Positions 1 through 6,658 are shown, counted from the stretch's first letter. The stretch: DNA of 12,278 bases from 2-02-FULL-45-10 sp964478235 (GCA_964478235.1 CAYZGX010000017.1:1-12278), one strand, 5' to 3'. The notes: generated from the sequence alone by a model not told the origin. Program-made: numbers and translations.

Positions 1-55
1 AACCCGGGACCTTATCCTTAAAAGGGATCTGCTCTACCAGCTGAGCTACCGACCC
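1..55 (-). tRNA. tRNA-Lys(TTT), 3' part cut by window edge
   Basis: Read on the minus strand, the gene starts at 55 with acceptor strand GGGTCGG, then TA, D-stem GCTC/GAGC and an anticodon loop CTTTTAA. This gives anticodon TTT (plus-strand 20-22), so it decodes AAA/AAG lysine codons. The variable loop, the T-stem 5' half CCGGG and the first TT of the T-loop are present. The remaining T-arm and acceptor 3' strand lie beyond position 1. The outermost anticodon-stem pair (27-43) is G-A, a small irregularity; the other stems pair well. A well-formed promoter lies just upstream at 82-110. Confidence 0.95.
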
Positions 56-81
56 GGTAAACTCATAACGAGGGAAATACT

Positions 82-110
82 ATCATAGCGTCCGTAAAAA
101 ATCAAGACAA
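82..110 (-). promoter_or_regulatory. sigma70-type promoter for tRNA-Lys
   Basis: Minus strand: -35 TTGTCT (105-110), 17-base spacer, -10 TATGAT (82-87). Transcription would begin near 75, about 20 bases before the mature tRNA 5' end. It is divergent from the promoter at 147-175. Confidence 0.75.
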
Positions 111-146
111 ACCTTTCCACACGGTCAAAATCGCCCTACTAGACCG

Positions 147-175
147 TTGCCAAGCCAGGGGAGGGGTGGTAAAAT
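147..175 (+). promoter_or_regulatory. sigma70-type promoter for the translin/murE-like block
   Basis: -35 TTGCCA (147-152), 17-base spacer, -10 TAAAAT (170-175). Transcription would start near 182, leaving a leader of about 48 bases before the ATG at 230. It is the only good plus-strand promoter I see before the first gene. It may serve the run of genes to 4216, because no terminator hairpin is visible between them. Confidence 0.7.
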
Positions 176-229
176 AGCCGTATTCATAGCCCTAGACCAG
201 CCTTAGCTGGCCAGGCTCTCAATCTCTGT

Positions 230-802
230 ATGATCAATAAAAAGTACTTCCAAAAAGTTCGCCAAGATCTCCTCTCTTATGCTGAAAAGCGCCGAGAAGT
301 GATTAAGACTGCCGGCGACGCCCAACATCTCTCTAAACGGGCTATTTTTGCCCTCCAGCGCGACGATCGAAGTGAAGCTGATGAAAGCCTGTCCAAGGCC
401 GAAAAAGCCCTCCACGAGCTCACCCGCAAGTTTGCCAAAGATGTCCGTATTTTTGATGAAGGGTCGTTCAAGGCTTCTCTCGAAGAATACACTGAAGCGG
501 TCCTTTTTAAGCAGTTTTTGGATGGTAAAGAAATCGGTGAAATCAAAGGATTCAAACTGGATTCCGACGCCTACGTCTCCGGTCTCTGTGACGTTCCGGG
601 AGAAATTGTCCGCTATGCGATTAAATCAGCCACCGAGCGCGATTACGACACGGTAAAACGCTGCTACGCAGTTTCTGAAACAATTGTCGCCGCTTTGGTA
701 GATATGGATTTGACCGGCTACAACCGCCAGAAGTTTGATCAAGCTAAACAAGCGCTCAACAAGCTTCAACAAATTGTCTACGAAGTTAGTCTGAAAGCGT
801 AA
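230..802 (+). CDS. Translin/TRAX-family RNA-binding protein, possible RNase
   Basis: This 190-residue, mostly helical protein matches the translin superfamily, RNA/ssDNA-binding proteins known mainly from eukaryotes and archaea. The family includes TRAX, the catalytic subunit of the C3PO ribonuclease. Seen: a charged helical N-terminal half, then EYTEAVLF (86-93) and GLCDVPGE (118-125), which match the two most conserved family blocks. E86, E89 and D121 fall where TRAX has its acidic metal-binding catalytic residues, so an active RNase is possible; this alignment is from memory. The length is typical of prokaryotic members, shorter than human translin or TRAX. No Shine-Dalgarno motif precedes the ATG. 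The next gene begins 9 bases after the stop, suggesting co-transcription with the MurE-like gene. An RNA-maturation role is inference. Family assignment is firm; catalytic activity is not established. Confidence 0.85.
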   Translation: MINKKYFQKVRQDLLSYAEKRREVIKTAGDAQHLSKRAIFALQRDDRSEADESLSKAEKALHELTRKFAKDVRIFDEGSFKASLEEYTEAVLFKQFLDGKEIGEIKGFKLDSDAYVSGLCDVPGEIVRYAIKSATERDYDTVKRCYAVSETIVAALVDMDLTGYNRQKFDQAKQALNKLQQIVYEVSLKA

Positions 803-811
803 GCGATCGGT

Positions 812-2101
812 ATGTATAAAAAATACGTCCACTATCTACTCGCTCTTCTAGCCTATCTCCGCTACGGCCGACCATCGCGTCAGCTGATTGTTGTTGGAGT
901 CACTGGTACCAAAGGAAAATCCACGACCTGTCGCCTTATTGCTTCGGTCTTGGAAGCAGGTGGCTACAAAGTTGGCTTGCTTTCCACAGTAGAGTTTCAG
1001 GTGGGAGAGAAACGCTGGCTCAATGACAAAAAAATGACCATGCTCGGTCGTGGTCAAATCCAAGGCATGCTTCGAGATATGGTGCGGGCTGGCTGTCAGT
1101 ATGCTGTGGTCGAGACGTCGTCAGAAGGTATTTTACAATACCGTCATATTGGTTTGAATTATGATATCGCTGTCTTCACCAATCTTGGCACCGAGCATTC
1201 CGAGCGTCATGGTGGTTTTGAAAATTTGCGTCGCGACAAAGCTAAAATGTTTGGAACACTAGGCAGCCCTCGAAAAACGTTGTGGGGTCGCCCGATTAAA
1301 AAAGTCAGCGTGGTCAACGAAGATGATGCGAACGCTCCTTTTTATGCTTCACTCCCAGCTGATGAAAAATGGGGAGTAAGTTTGGAGAAAAATAATCTAG
1401 CTCAGGTGAATCATCATTTGGTTGGCCACATTACCGATCATTTTTCGCACGGTACCGGATTTACTGCCAATGACAAAAAATACGAACTCTCTATCCTCGG
1501 AGATTTTAATGTCCAAAATGCCCTCTCAGCCATTGCTGTTGGCCTATCACAAGGCCTTGATCCGGAAGCGATTAAAAAAGGTTTGACCAGTGTCACGGTG
1601 GTGTCTGGTCGCATGGAATTTATTGATGAAAAACAATCGTTCAAAGTATTAGTGGATTACGCGCATGAGCCACTCAGCCTCGAAGCGCTCTTCACCGCGA
1701 TGCGCCAGATGACTGGTGTTGGCGGCAAAGTCATTGGTGTGATCGGTTCTGACGGAGGCGGACGCGATGTCACTAAGCGCCCAAAAATGGGAGCGATTGC
1801 TGGTCGCCTATGCGATCTCGTGGTGGTAACCGATGTGAATCCGTTTGATGATGATCCAAAAGAAATTATCGAAATGCTCGCCAAGGGTGCGCGCGAAGCT
1901 GGAAAAAAAGATGGTGTCGATTTGTTCCTCGAAGTAGATCGTCGAGCCGGAATTAAAAAAGCCTTTGCTCTCGCCGGCCCGGGCGACGTAGTGGCTATTA
2001 CTGCCAAAGGCACCGAGCCATGTATTGTTGTCGCCGGAGGCAAACGCCTTCCGTGGGACGATCGCACAGTCGCTCGTGAAGAATTACGCGCTCTGCGCTA
2101 A
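812..2101 (+). CDS. MurE-like Mur ligase lacking the N-terminal domain
   Basis: ATP-dependent amide ligase of the Mur family (429 residues). The best match is MurE, the cytoplasmic enzyme that adds the third stem-peptide residue to UDP-MurNAc-dipeptide. Seen: P-loop GVTGTKGKST (29-38), a central domain with NLGTEH (124-129) and the KAKMF segment (K145 likely the carbamylated lysine), then the C-terminal ligase domain with DYAHEP (282-287), GGGRDVTKRPKMG (315-327) and AKGTE (398-402). Two oddities stand out. The P-loop is close to the N-terminus, so the usual MurE uridine-binding N-terminal domain is missing. The amino-acid-selecting DNPR motif of DAP-type MurE reads VNPF (342-345). The third-residue substrate, and even strict MurE function, therefore remain open. 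It sits between the translin gene and a PH-domain membrane protein, 5 bases before the latter. Confidence 0.82.
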   Translation: MYKKYVHYLLALLAYLRYGRPSRQLIVVGVTGTKGKSTTCRLIASVLEAGGYKVGLLSTVEFQVGEKRWLNDKKMTMLGRGQIQGMLRDMVRAGCQYAVVETSSEGILQYRHIGLNYDIAVFTNLGTEHSERHGGFENLRRDKAKMFGTLGSPRKTLWGRPIKKVSVVNEDDANAPFYASLPADEKWGVSLEKNNLAQVNHHLVGHITDHFSHGTGFTANDKKYELSILGDFNVQNALSAIAVGLSQGLDPEAIKKGLTSVTVVSGRMEFIDEKQSFKVLVDYAHEPLSLEALFTAMRQMTGVGGKVIGVIGSDGGGRDVTKRPKMGAIAGRLCDLVVVTDVNPFDDDPKEIIEMLAKGAREAGKKDGVDLFLEVDRRAGIKKAFALAGPGDVVAITAKGTEPCIVVAGGKRLPWDDRTVAREELRALR

Positions 2102-2106
2102 TCACT

Positions 2107-2745
2107 ATGTCACTTCAAAAAAAACTACAACTTGGTGAAGGTGAAGAAATCTTGGGCGTCATTCGCTCGGTGTATGCCACCCAGTGGCTTATCTACACGC
2201 TCGGCGCGCTCATTCTCGCTGGTATGGCTTTTGTTAGTTTTTGGCTTTTTGCCAAAGGTCCGCTCGGCGTTGCTTTCTTTGTGCTTGGGGTGGTGTTGGG
2301 TATTTTTGTCCTTATCCATGCTTATCGCTACAACCAGCGACTCTTTTGGGTGATTACCACCGACCGACTGATTGAAATTGAACAACCAACTTTTTTGCAA
2401 CAAAAAATTACTGCGCTTGGCTATGATGAGCTCGGCGAAGTGTCCGTGGTGAAGCGCGGGCTCGTGAGCGCTTTTCTTAATCATGCGACTATCGTTGTCC
2501 CAATTGGCGACACGGGAGAGGGGATAGAGATGGAAGCGGTTCGTCAGCCACATTTTTTTCATCAGATGATTGTGGAGCGCCAGCAGTATAATCGCGAAGC
2601 GGTCAGTGTTCAAAAATTAGCCAATGTTTTTACTGCCTTTCTCGACGCCCTGCCTAATTTTTCCGAAGCTCAACTCCTTATGATTGAAAAACGAATTGAC
2701 GAGCGCTTAAGTCAGGTGGATAACGAGCGTAGTCGCGCCCTCTAA
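2107..2745 (+). CDS. Two-helix membrane protein with bacterial PH-like domain
   Basis: A 212-residue membrane protein. After a short polar N-terminus there are two hydrophobic segments (about 27-48 and 53-73) joined by a short turn. A cytoplasmic region follows (about 75-155) whose pattern RLFWVITTDRLIEIE ... ITALGYDELGEVSV resembles bacterial PH-like (YdbS/YdbT, bPH2) domains. The C-terminal tail (160-212) is charged and probably helical. The molecular function of such proteins is not established; anchoring or scaffolding at the membrane is a guess. It begins 5 bases after the MurE-like gene, so the two are very likely co-transcribed. The 3' end contains the extended -10 element that may drive the following division gene separately. 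Confidence 0.65.
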   Translation: MSLQKKLQLGEGEEILGVIRSVYATQWLIYTLGALILAGMAFVSFWLFAKGPLGVAFFVLGVVLGIFVLIHAYRYNQRLFWVITTDRLIEIEQPTFLQQKITALGYDELGEVSVVKRGLVSAFLNHATIVVPIGDTGEGIEMEAVRQPHFFHQMIVERQQYNREAVSVQKLANVFTAFLDALPNFSEAQLLMIEKRIDERLSQVDNERSRAL

Positions 2746-2749
2746 ACAA

Positions 2750-2758
2750 TGCTATACT
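2750..2758 (+). promoter_or_regulatory. extended -10 promoter just before the FtsB-like gene
   Basis: TGC followed by TATACT (2753-2758) forms an extended -10 element; no good -35 lies 17 bases upstream. The -10 ends 10 bases before the ATG at 2769, so transcription would start only about 3-5 bases before the start codon. The same spacing occurs before ftsE. Confidence 0.6.
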
Positions 2759-2768
2759 ATTCCTAACT

Positions 2769-3158
2769 ATGGGCAGATCATCCTGGACAAATTTTTTAAG
2801 TTCCCGCTGGTTTATGAGCCTAGCGGTTTTTGCGCTGCTGGCACTTGGTGTGGCGTATAGCCGAGCTTTTTATCAGAATTATCATATCCAAGAAGAGATT
2901 AAGCGTCTCCAAAGCGAAGCCGAACGACTAGAATCCAAACGTTTAGAAACGCTTGATCTTTTGAATTACGTAAAATCTCCGGCGTATGTTGAGGAAAAAG
3001 CCCGCACCGAGCTCAACATGGTCAAAGAAGGCGAGCAAATGGCCATCGTGAATACCAAAGTGGGCTCGGCCAAAACCAGTAGACAGAGCTCTTCGCCAGT
3101 GTTACAATCATCACGTTTAGATAATCCACTCAAATGGTGGAACTATTTCTTTCATTAA
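2769..3158 (+). CDS. FtsB/DivIC-like septum formation initiator protein
   Basis: A 129-residue bitopic membrane protein. It has a short cytoplasmic N-terminus, one transmembrane helix (about 14-31), a coiled coil (about 37-66, rich in E/K/R/L) and the family's hallmark block VKSPAYVEEKARTELNMV (68-85) followed by KEGE. That arrangement is typical of the FtsB/DivIC/FtsL-type septum initiator family, which forms the FtsQLB-like complex that activates septal wall synthesis. The tail after about residue 97 is polar, probably disordered, and rich in Ser. The start is set by the extended -10 just upstream and by the absence of an earlier in-context ATG. It is followed 17 bases later by the foldase gene. 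FtsB, FtsL and DivIC are hard to tell apart at this length, so no symbol is given. Confidence 0.8.
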   Translation: MGRSSWTNFLSSRWFMSLAVFALLALGVAYSRAFYQNYHIQEEIKRLQSEAERLESKRLETLDLLNYVKSPAYVEEKARTELNMVKEGEQMAIVNTKVGSAKTSRQSSSPVLQSSRLDNPLKWWNYFFH

Positions 3159-3175
3159 TTAGTTAGTGTATAGGT

Positions 3176-4216
3176 ATGCAACATACTGAAGAACAGGGAG
3201 TAGAAAACAGTGCGCCAATTATTGATGTCGCGCCAATAGCAGTTGTCTCAAAAAATAAAAATATTATGCTTGGCGCCGGAATTGGCGTCGTTATTTTTGC
3301 GCTTATCGTGACGGTAAGCGTCGCTGTATTTCGCGTCTATAAATACCAAGCAACCGATTCTTTCACCACCGCTGTCGCCTCGGTTCTCCGTTTGCGCGCT
3401 CTCAAGGTGAACAACACCACTATTTCCTACGCCGATTACGTCAAAGATCTAAAAGCTATCACCGTTTTGCGCGAATATGATCGCAAAAATGGCGGTGAAG
3501 CTGCTAATCTCACCGACGAAGGCTTGTCTGATCAGGTGCTTGTCCGTATGGTCAACAATGCTCTTGTGGAAGAAACAGGCAAAGAAATGGGTATTACGGT
3601 TGCCGACGAAGATGTGGCTGAGGTAAAAGCGGAGATGGTTACTAGATTTGAAACATTTGAAGCGGTAGAGCAGGGTCTCGTTGAACATTACGGCTGGGAT
3701 TATGCCACCTACGAAAAACGCGTTCTCCGCCCGCTGATTATGCAAAATAAAATTGCTGAAGTAATCGCTGCCGATGCCCCAGCTCGCGAAGCGGTCAAAG
3801 TCAAAGCACAAAGCGTGCTTGATCAAATCAAGGCAGGTGGTAATTTTGAAGAATTAGCCAAACAGCACGGCCAAGATGCCACCGCTAAAAATGGTGGTGA
3901 CCTCCCTGATTTCAAAAAAGGGGATATGGTGCCAACATTTGAAGCTGCTGCTATTGCTCTCAAAAAAGGCCAAGTATCACCAGAATTGGTGGAAACTATC
4001 TATGGCTATCACATTGTTCGTCTCGATGATGTGCGAACCGAAAAAACCAAAGATTCCGCAGGAAAAACTATCAGCGAGCAAGTTTGGCACGCGCACCACA
4101 TTTTGTTCTTGTATCCAAGTATCAACGAGAAATTGAAGGGTAAATTGGAGCAAGCAAAAATCAAACTCTTCATCAATGTTCACAATCCGTTTGGCGCTCT
4201 CCTCGGACAAGAATAA
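3176..4216 (+). CDS. Membrane-anchored parvulin-type peptidyl-prolyl isomerase (SurA/PrsA-like)
   Basis: A 346-residue foldase expected to assist folding of exported proteins outside the membrane. Seen: polar N-terminus, one transmembrane anchor (about 30-53), a helical SurA-N/trigger-like region (about 75-200), then parvulin elements: AGGNFEELAKQ (220-230), GGDLPDFKKGDMVPTFE (240-256), ALKKGQVS (261-268) and YGYHIVRL (276-283). There is no lipobox cysteine, so anchoring is by the helix rather than by lipid as in PrsA. Oddly, the usual first strand with its HIL motif is missing before the helix at 208-219. A matching WHAHHILF (304-311) instead follows the last strand, so the domain looks circularly permuted. 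It is the last gene of the block, ending 14 bases before a terminator hairpin. Confidence 0.85.
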   Translation: MQHTEEQGVENSAPIIDVAPIAVVSKNKNIMLGAGIGVVIFALIVTVSVAVFRVYKYQATDSFTTAVASVLRLRALKVNNTTISYADYVKDLKAITVLREYDRKNGGEAANLTDEGLSDQVLVRMVNNALVEETGKEMGITVADEDVAEVKAEMVTRFETFEAVEQGLVEHYGWDYATYEKRVLRPLIMQNKIAEVIAADAPAREAVKVKAQSVLDQIKAGGNFEELAKQHGQDATAKNGGDLPDFKKGDMVPTFEAAAIALKKGQVSPELVETIYGYHIVRLDDVRTEKTKDSAGKTISEQVWHAHHILFLYPSINEKLKGKLEQAKIKLFINVHNPFGALLGQE

Positions 4217-4219
4217 CGA

Positions 4220-4248
4220 TTGACTTCTGGCGACGGATGTACTAAGGT
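4220..4248 (+). promoter_or_regulatory. candidate promoter for tRNA-Gly overlapping a terminator
   Basis: -35 TTGACT (4220-4225) lies 17 bases before a weak -10, TAAGGT (4243-4248). It starts 3 bases after the foldase stop codon and overlaps the terminator hairpin stem, so terminator and next-gene promoter may share the same bases. The -10 matches consensus at only three of six positions. Confidence 0.35.
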
Positions 4249-4263
4249 ATATCCGTCGTTTTT
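4231..4263 (+). terminator. Rho-independent terminator after the foldase gene
   Basis: Perfect 8-base stem CGACGGAT (4231-4238) / ATCCGTCG (4251-4258), 12-base loop, then TTTTT (4259-4263). It closes the transcription unit 230-4216. Confidence 0.8.
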
Positions 4264-4293
4264 ATGAGATGGGTCTCTAACACCTATCCCTAC

Positions 4294-4364
4294 GCGGGTG
4301 TAGTATAGTGGTAATATGTGACCTTCCCAAGGTTAAGCGACGGGTTCGATTCCCGTCACCCGCT
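4294..4364 (+). tRNA. tRNA-Gly(CCC)
   Basis: 71 bases. Acceptor GCGGGTG (4294-4300) pairs with CACCCGC (4357-4363), and the discriminator is T4364. The anticodon stem TGACC/GGTTA closes the loop TTCCCAA, with anticodon CCC at 4326-4328. The T-arm ACGGG-TTCGATT-CCCGT is perfect. CCA is not encoded (next bases are CAA), so it must be added enzymatically. It is followed by a strong hairpin terminator at 4368-4403 shared with the opposing gene. Confidence 0.96.
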
Positions 4365-4367
4365 CAA

Positions 4368-4403
4368 AAATAAAATACCGCCATTGGCGGTATTTTATTT
4401 TTT
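4368..4403. terminator. bidirectional terminator between tRNA-Gly and the opposing gene
   Basis: Perfect 15-base inverted repeat (4368-4382 and 4386-4400) with a CCGCC/GGCGG core, a 3-base loop ATT, and A/T tracts on both sides. It can therefore stop transcription from the tRNA on the plus strand and from the gene at 4414-5034 on the minus strand. Confidence 0.85.
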
Positions 4404-4413
4404 TAAATTTTGT

Positions 4414-5034
4414 CTATTTATCCTGAACCCAGGTCGGAGAAGTTTCTTCGATAAGCTTTAAAATTGCGTCACGAGTAGCTTTTGTCTCTGGATCAGTGGT
4501 TTCTGTTCCGTCAATTACTCTTTCGGCCCAAGAGGTGTAGTCTAGGCTAGTAGGGCGTTCAGCAATACCAAGCGGTGACAATTGTGGCATTGGCAAAGGT
4601 GACCAGAATCGAAGATGGGTGTCATTTCGGAATGAATGGTATTCCAAGTAATATTGTCCATCGTTGGCTGCGACCGTGACTGCTGCTACAAAAGTAACAC
4701 CTGCGACTGTGACAGTTTTTTCTTTCAAAACAACAGCTTCATCGTAGTTAAGACTCGCTTTGCCAAGAGTAGCTTTTGTAAATGTCGCTTCAAGAGCTGG
4801 CCAGGTCGGCATACGGCCTCGTCGACGTTCGGTGTACTGTTCTTTGGTTTCTGCTTCATACATCGCCTGCTTTTCGCCAAGCACCACACCCTCAGAAGAA
4901 GTTGGTTGGTTTGAAGCTGTTTCGTTTGGTTTTGTTTCTGGTGTAACTTTTCTACCAAAAGAGAGATATAGCCCGGCGAGCACTAAAACTAAGACGAAAG
5001 CCGAGACAATCGCGTATTTTTTATTCGAATCCAT
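4414..5034 (-). CDS. membrane-anchored hypothetical protein
   Basis: I do not recognise the family. The 206-residue protein has a short charged N-terminus and one hydrophobic helix (about 7-26). A low-complexity linker follows (about 30-50) rich in Thr, Ser, Pro, Glu and Asn, then a soluble domain (about 60-206). The topology suggests an N-terminal signal anchor with the domain outside the membrane. The domain has alternating hydrophobic strands (about 98-132, with a VTVAGVTFVAAVTVAA pattern), then FWSPLPMP (143-150), and ends in a helix and TSPTWVQDK. There are no cysteines and no obvious catalytic motif. It is transcribed alone from a well-formed promoter (5065-5093), divergent from the DAO-family gene and convergent on tRNA-Gly. 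The start ATG is preceded by CCT and lacks a Shine-Dalgarno motif. Confidence 0.7.
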   Translation of the reverse strand: MDSNKKYAIVSAFVLVLVLAGLYLSFGRKVTPETKPNETASNQPTSSEGVVLGEKQAMYEAETKEQYTERRRGRMPTWPALEATFTKATLGKASLNYDEAVVLKEKTVTVAGVTFVAAVTVAANDGQYYLEYHSFRNDTHLRFWSPLPMPQLSPLGIAERPTSLDYTSWAERVIDGTETTDPETKATRDAILKLIEETSPTWVQDK

Positions 5035-5064
5035 AGGTATTTGGTTACTAATTTAACTACAGCT

Positions 5065-5093
5065 ACTGTACAGGCTATTTTCTGGCCACGCAA
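5065..5093 (-). promoter_or_regulatory. promoter for the membrane-anchored hypothetical gene
   Basis: Minus strand: -35 TTGCGT (5088-5093), 17-base spacer, -10 TACAGT (5065-5070). The predicted start near 5058 leaves a leader of about 24 bases before the ATG at 5034. Confidence 0.65.
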
Positions 5094-5120
5094 GCCAACC
5101 TCCCGCTGAAGAGAAAAATA

Positions 5121-5129
5121 TGCTACAGT
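5121..5129 (+). promoter_or_regulatory. extended -10 promoter for the DAO-family gene
   Basis: TGC followed by TACAGT (5124-5129), 15 bases before the ATG at 5145, predicts a leader of about 8 bases. An overlapping TATGCT at 5119-5124 is an alternative -10. No convincing -35 is present. It is arranged back-to-back with the minus-strand promoter at 5065-5093. Confidence 0.5.
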
Positions 5130-5144
5130 ACTTACGCTTGTCGT

Positions 5145-6542
5145 ATGTTACCCAATCTTTCTCCGTGGCTTCATCAGCTCAAACGAACGCGCCCTTCGGC
5201 GCAACTTTTGCATAACAAACATACGCCGGTGGCGATTGTTGGTGGGGGAATTGCTGGGGTCATGACCGCTTATTTTACTTTAAAAAATACCAACCACAAC
5301 GTTGTAATTGTAGAAGCGACTAAAATTGCCCATGGCGCGACAGGGCACAATGCTGGCCAGTTGGTGAGCTATTTTGAAAGATCATTTACCGATTTATGCC
5401 GTGAATTTGGCGTGGAGCTTGCGAGCGCGGGGCAGTCGGCGGTGGAATCGGCTTGGGTGCTACTCGAAGAAGTACTGCAAGACACCAAACTCGCCACCCC
5501 GCTGTTCCAATTCACCGGCTACGCTGGGTGCAAAGATCTGGCCGAAGTTCTTGTCCATCTGGAAGATAACTGGTGGCGAAAAAAAGGCGGACTACCGCTC
5601 GAAAAAATGTTTATCGCGAGCGAGGCGCCTTATTTAAAACAGCTACCTGCAAAATACGACACGCTCTACAGCGTCGTACCGCATAAAAATATTACGGCGC
5701 TTCTTGAAACCAAAGACGCGAGCTACACCGCCACCTTGGCGTCACGCAAAGGTTGTATGAACAGCGCACTTTTTTGCGAAGAGTTGGTGCGGTATATGAT
5801 TGCTCAGTTTGGTGACCGGTTCACGGTGTATGAGCATTCGCCAATCCACCAGGTGGTGCTGTATAAAAATCATGCTAATCTGGTAGGGGATACCTATACT
5901 ATTTTTGCCGATCAAGTCGTACTGTGTACTAATGGTTTTGAACATTTTACGATTGAAAACAAGAGTGGGGGAGATATTGATGGTAAATTTCACCATTTGG
6001 TGCGCGGAGCAGTCGGCTATATGGCCGGATTTTTGGCGCCACTCGATAAATCACCAACGGCAGTGAGTTATCTCCCTAAACACAAAGACAATGCTTCGCC
6101 TGAATATACTGGTGAACCGTATTTTTATCTGACCCGTCGCCCTTTTGAATTAGAGAAAAACGAAAAACATAATCTGATTTGTATCGGGGGCCCAGAAACT
6201 GTGATGGACGATACCAATAAGTATCACAAAGAACATCCCTATCCCGAAGAAGCTCAGCGAGCAATTGACGAGTTTGTTCGCACCACCTATAAAGATAGCC
6301 CCAAAAAGATTGAGTACGCTTTTCAGTGGCATGGCCTCATGGGGTATACCCCAAACGGCGTGCGTTGTGTTGGTTTTGAGCCGTGCAACAAAGTGCTCCT
6401 CTATAACCTCGGCTGTAATGGCATCGGTATTTTGCCATCTATCTATAGCGGGAAGAGAATCGCCGATCTATTGGATAATAAACACCTACCGCCATCTATT
6501 TTTGACCCGCAAGACAGGCGTTGTGTGATAAAGAAAAAATAA
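5145..6542 (+). CDS. FAD-dependent oxidoreductase, DAO family
   Basis: A 465-residue flavoprotein of the D-amino-acid oxidase/glycine oxidase (DAO) superfamily. Seen: the N-terminal dinucleotide-binding motif VAIVGGGIAGVMTAY (29-43) with the ribose-binding acid at the end of the second strand (E57), then GATGHNAGQL (64-73), which in relatives lies along the FAD. The C-terminal FAD-closing segment is GCNGIGILPSIYSGKRIADLL-like (423-443). About 25 residues precede the Rossmann strand. No signal peptide is visible, so it is probably cytoplasmic. The substrate cannot be read from sequence; amino acids or other amines are typical for the superfamily. It is a stand-alone gene with its own promoter, and its stop codon overlaps the start of the shared terminator at 6541. 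The ATG has no Shine-Dalgarno motif and is preceded by CGT. Confidence 0.85.
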   Translation: MLPNLSPWLHQLKRTRPSAQLLHNKHTPVAIVGGGIAGVMTAYFTLKNTNHNVVIVEATKIAHGATGHNAGQLVSYFERSFTDLCREFGVELASAGQSAVESAWVLLEEVLQDTKLATPLFQFTGYAGCKDLAEVLVHLEDNWWRKKGGLPLEKMFIASEAPYLKQLPAKYDTLYSVVPHKNITALLETKDASYTATLASRKGCMNSALFCEELVRYMIAQFGDRFTVYEHSPIHQVVLYKNHANLVGDTYTIFADQVVLCTNGFEHFTIENKSGGDIDGKFHHLVRGAVGYMAGFLAPLDKSPTAVSYLPKHKDNASPEYTGEPYFYLTRRPFELEKNEKHNLICIGGPETVMDDTNKYHKEHPYPEEAQRAIDEFVRTTYKDSPKKIEYAFQWHGLMGYTPNGVRCVGFEPCNKVLLYNLGCNGIGILPSIYSGKRIADLLDNKHLPPSIFDPQDRRCVIKKK

Positions 6543-6569
6543 AATACACCTTTGCAAGGTGTATTTTTT
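6541..6569. terminator. bidirectional terminator between the DAO-family gene and tRNA-Thr
   Basis: Perfect 12-base stem AAAATACACCTT (6541-6552) / AAGGTGTATTTT (6556-6567), loop TGC, flanked by an A-run on the left and a T-run on the right. It overlaps the DAO-family stop codon (6540-6542) on one side and abuts the encoded CCA of tRNA-Thr on the other. Confidence 0.85.
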
Positions 6570-6571
6570 GG

Positions 6572-6644
6572 AGCCGATGACCGGGCTTGAACCGGTTACC
6601 TGCGGTTTACGATACCGCCGCTCTACCAGGTGAGCTACATCGGC
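6572..6644 (-). tRNA. tRNA-Thr(CGT)
   Basis: Minus strand, 73 bases from 6644 to the discriminator at 6572. Acceptor GCCGATG pairs with CATCGGC. The D-stem is GCTC/GAGC. The anticodon stem GCGGT/ACCGC encloses ATCGTAA, giving anticodon CGT (plus-strand 6609-6611), which reads ACG threonine codons. The T-arm ACCGG-TTCAAGC-CCGGT pairs fully. The next three minus-strand bases (6571-6569) read CCA, so the 3' end may be encoded. Its promoter is at 6659-6687. Confidence 0.95.
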
Positions 6645-6658
6645 AAACTGTGCGGGTC

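Noticed and set aside
2125..2613. Long minus-strand open frame opposite the PH-domain gene
   Set aside because: It is antisense to a well-supported gene, has no recognisable domain and mirrors that gene's codon pattern.
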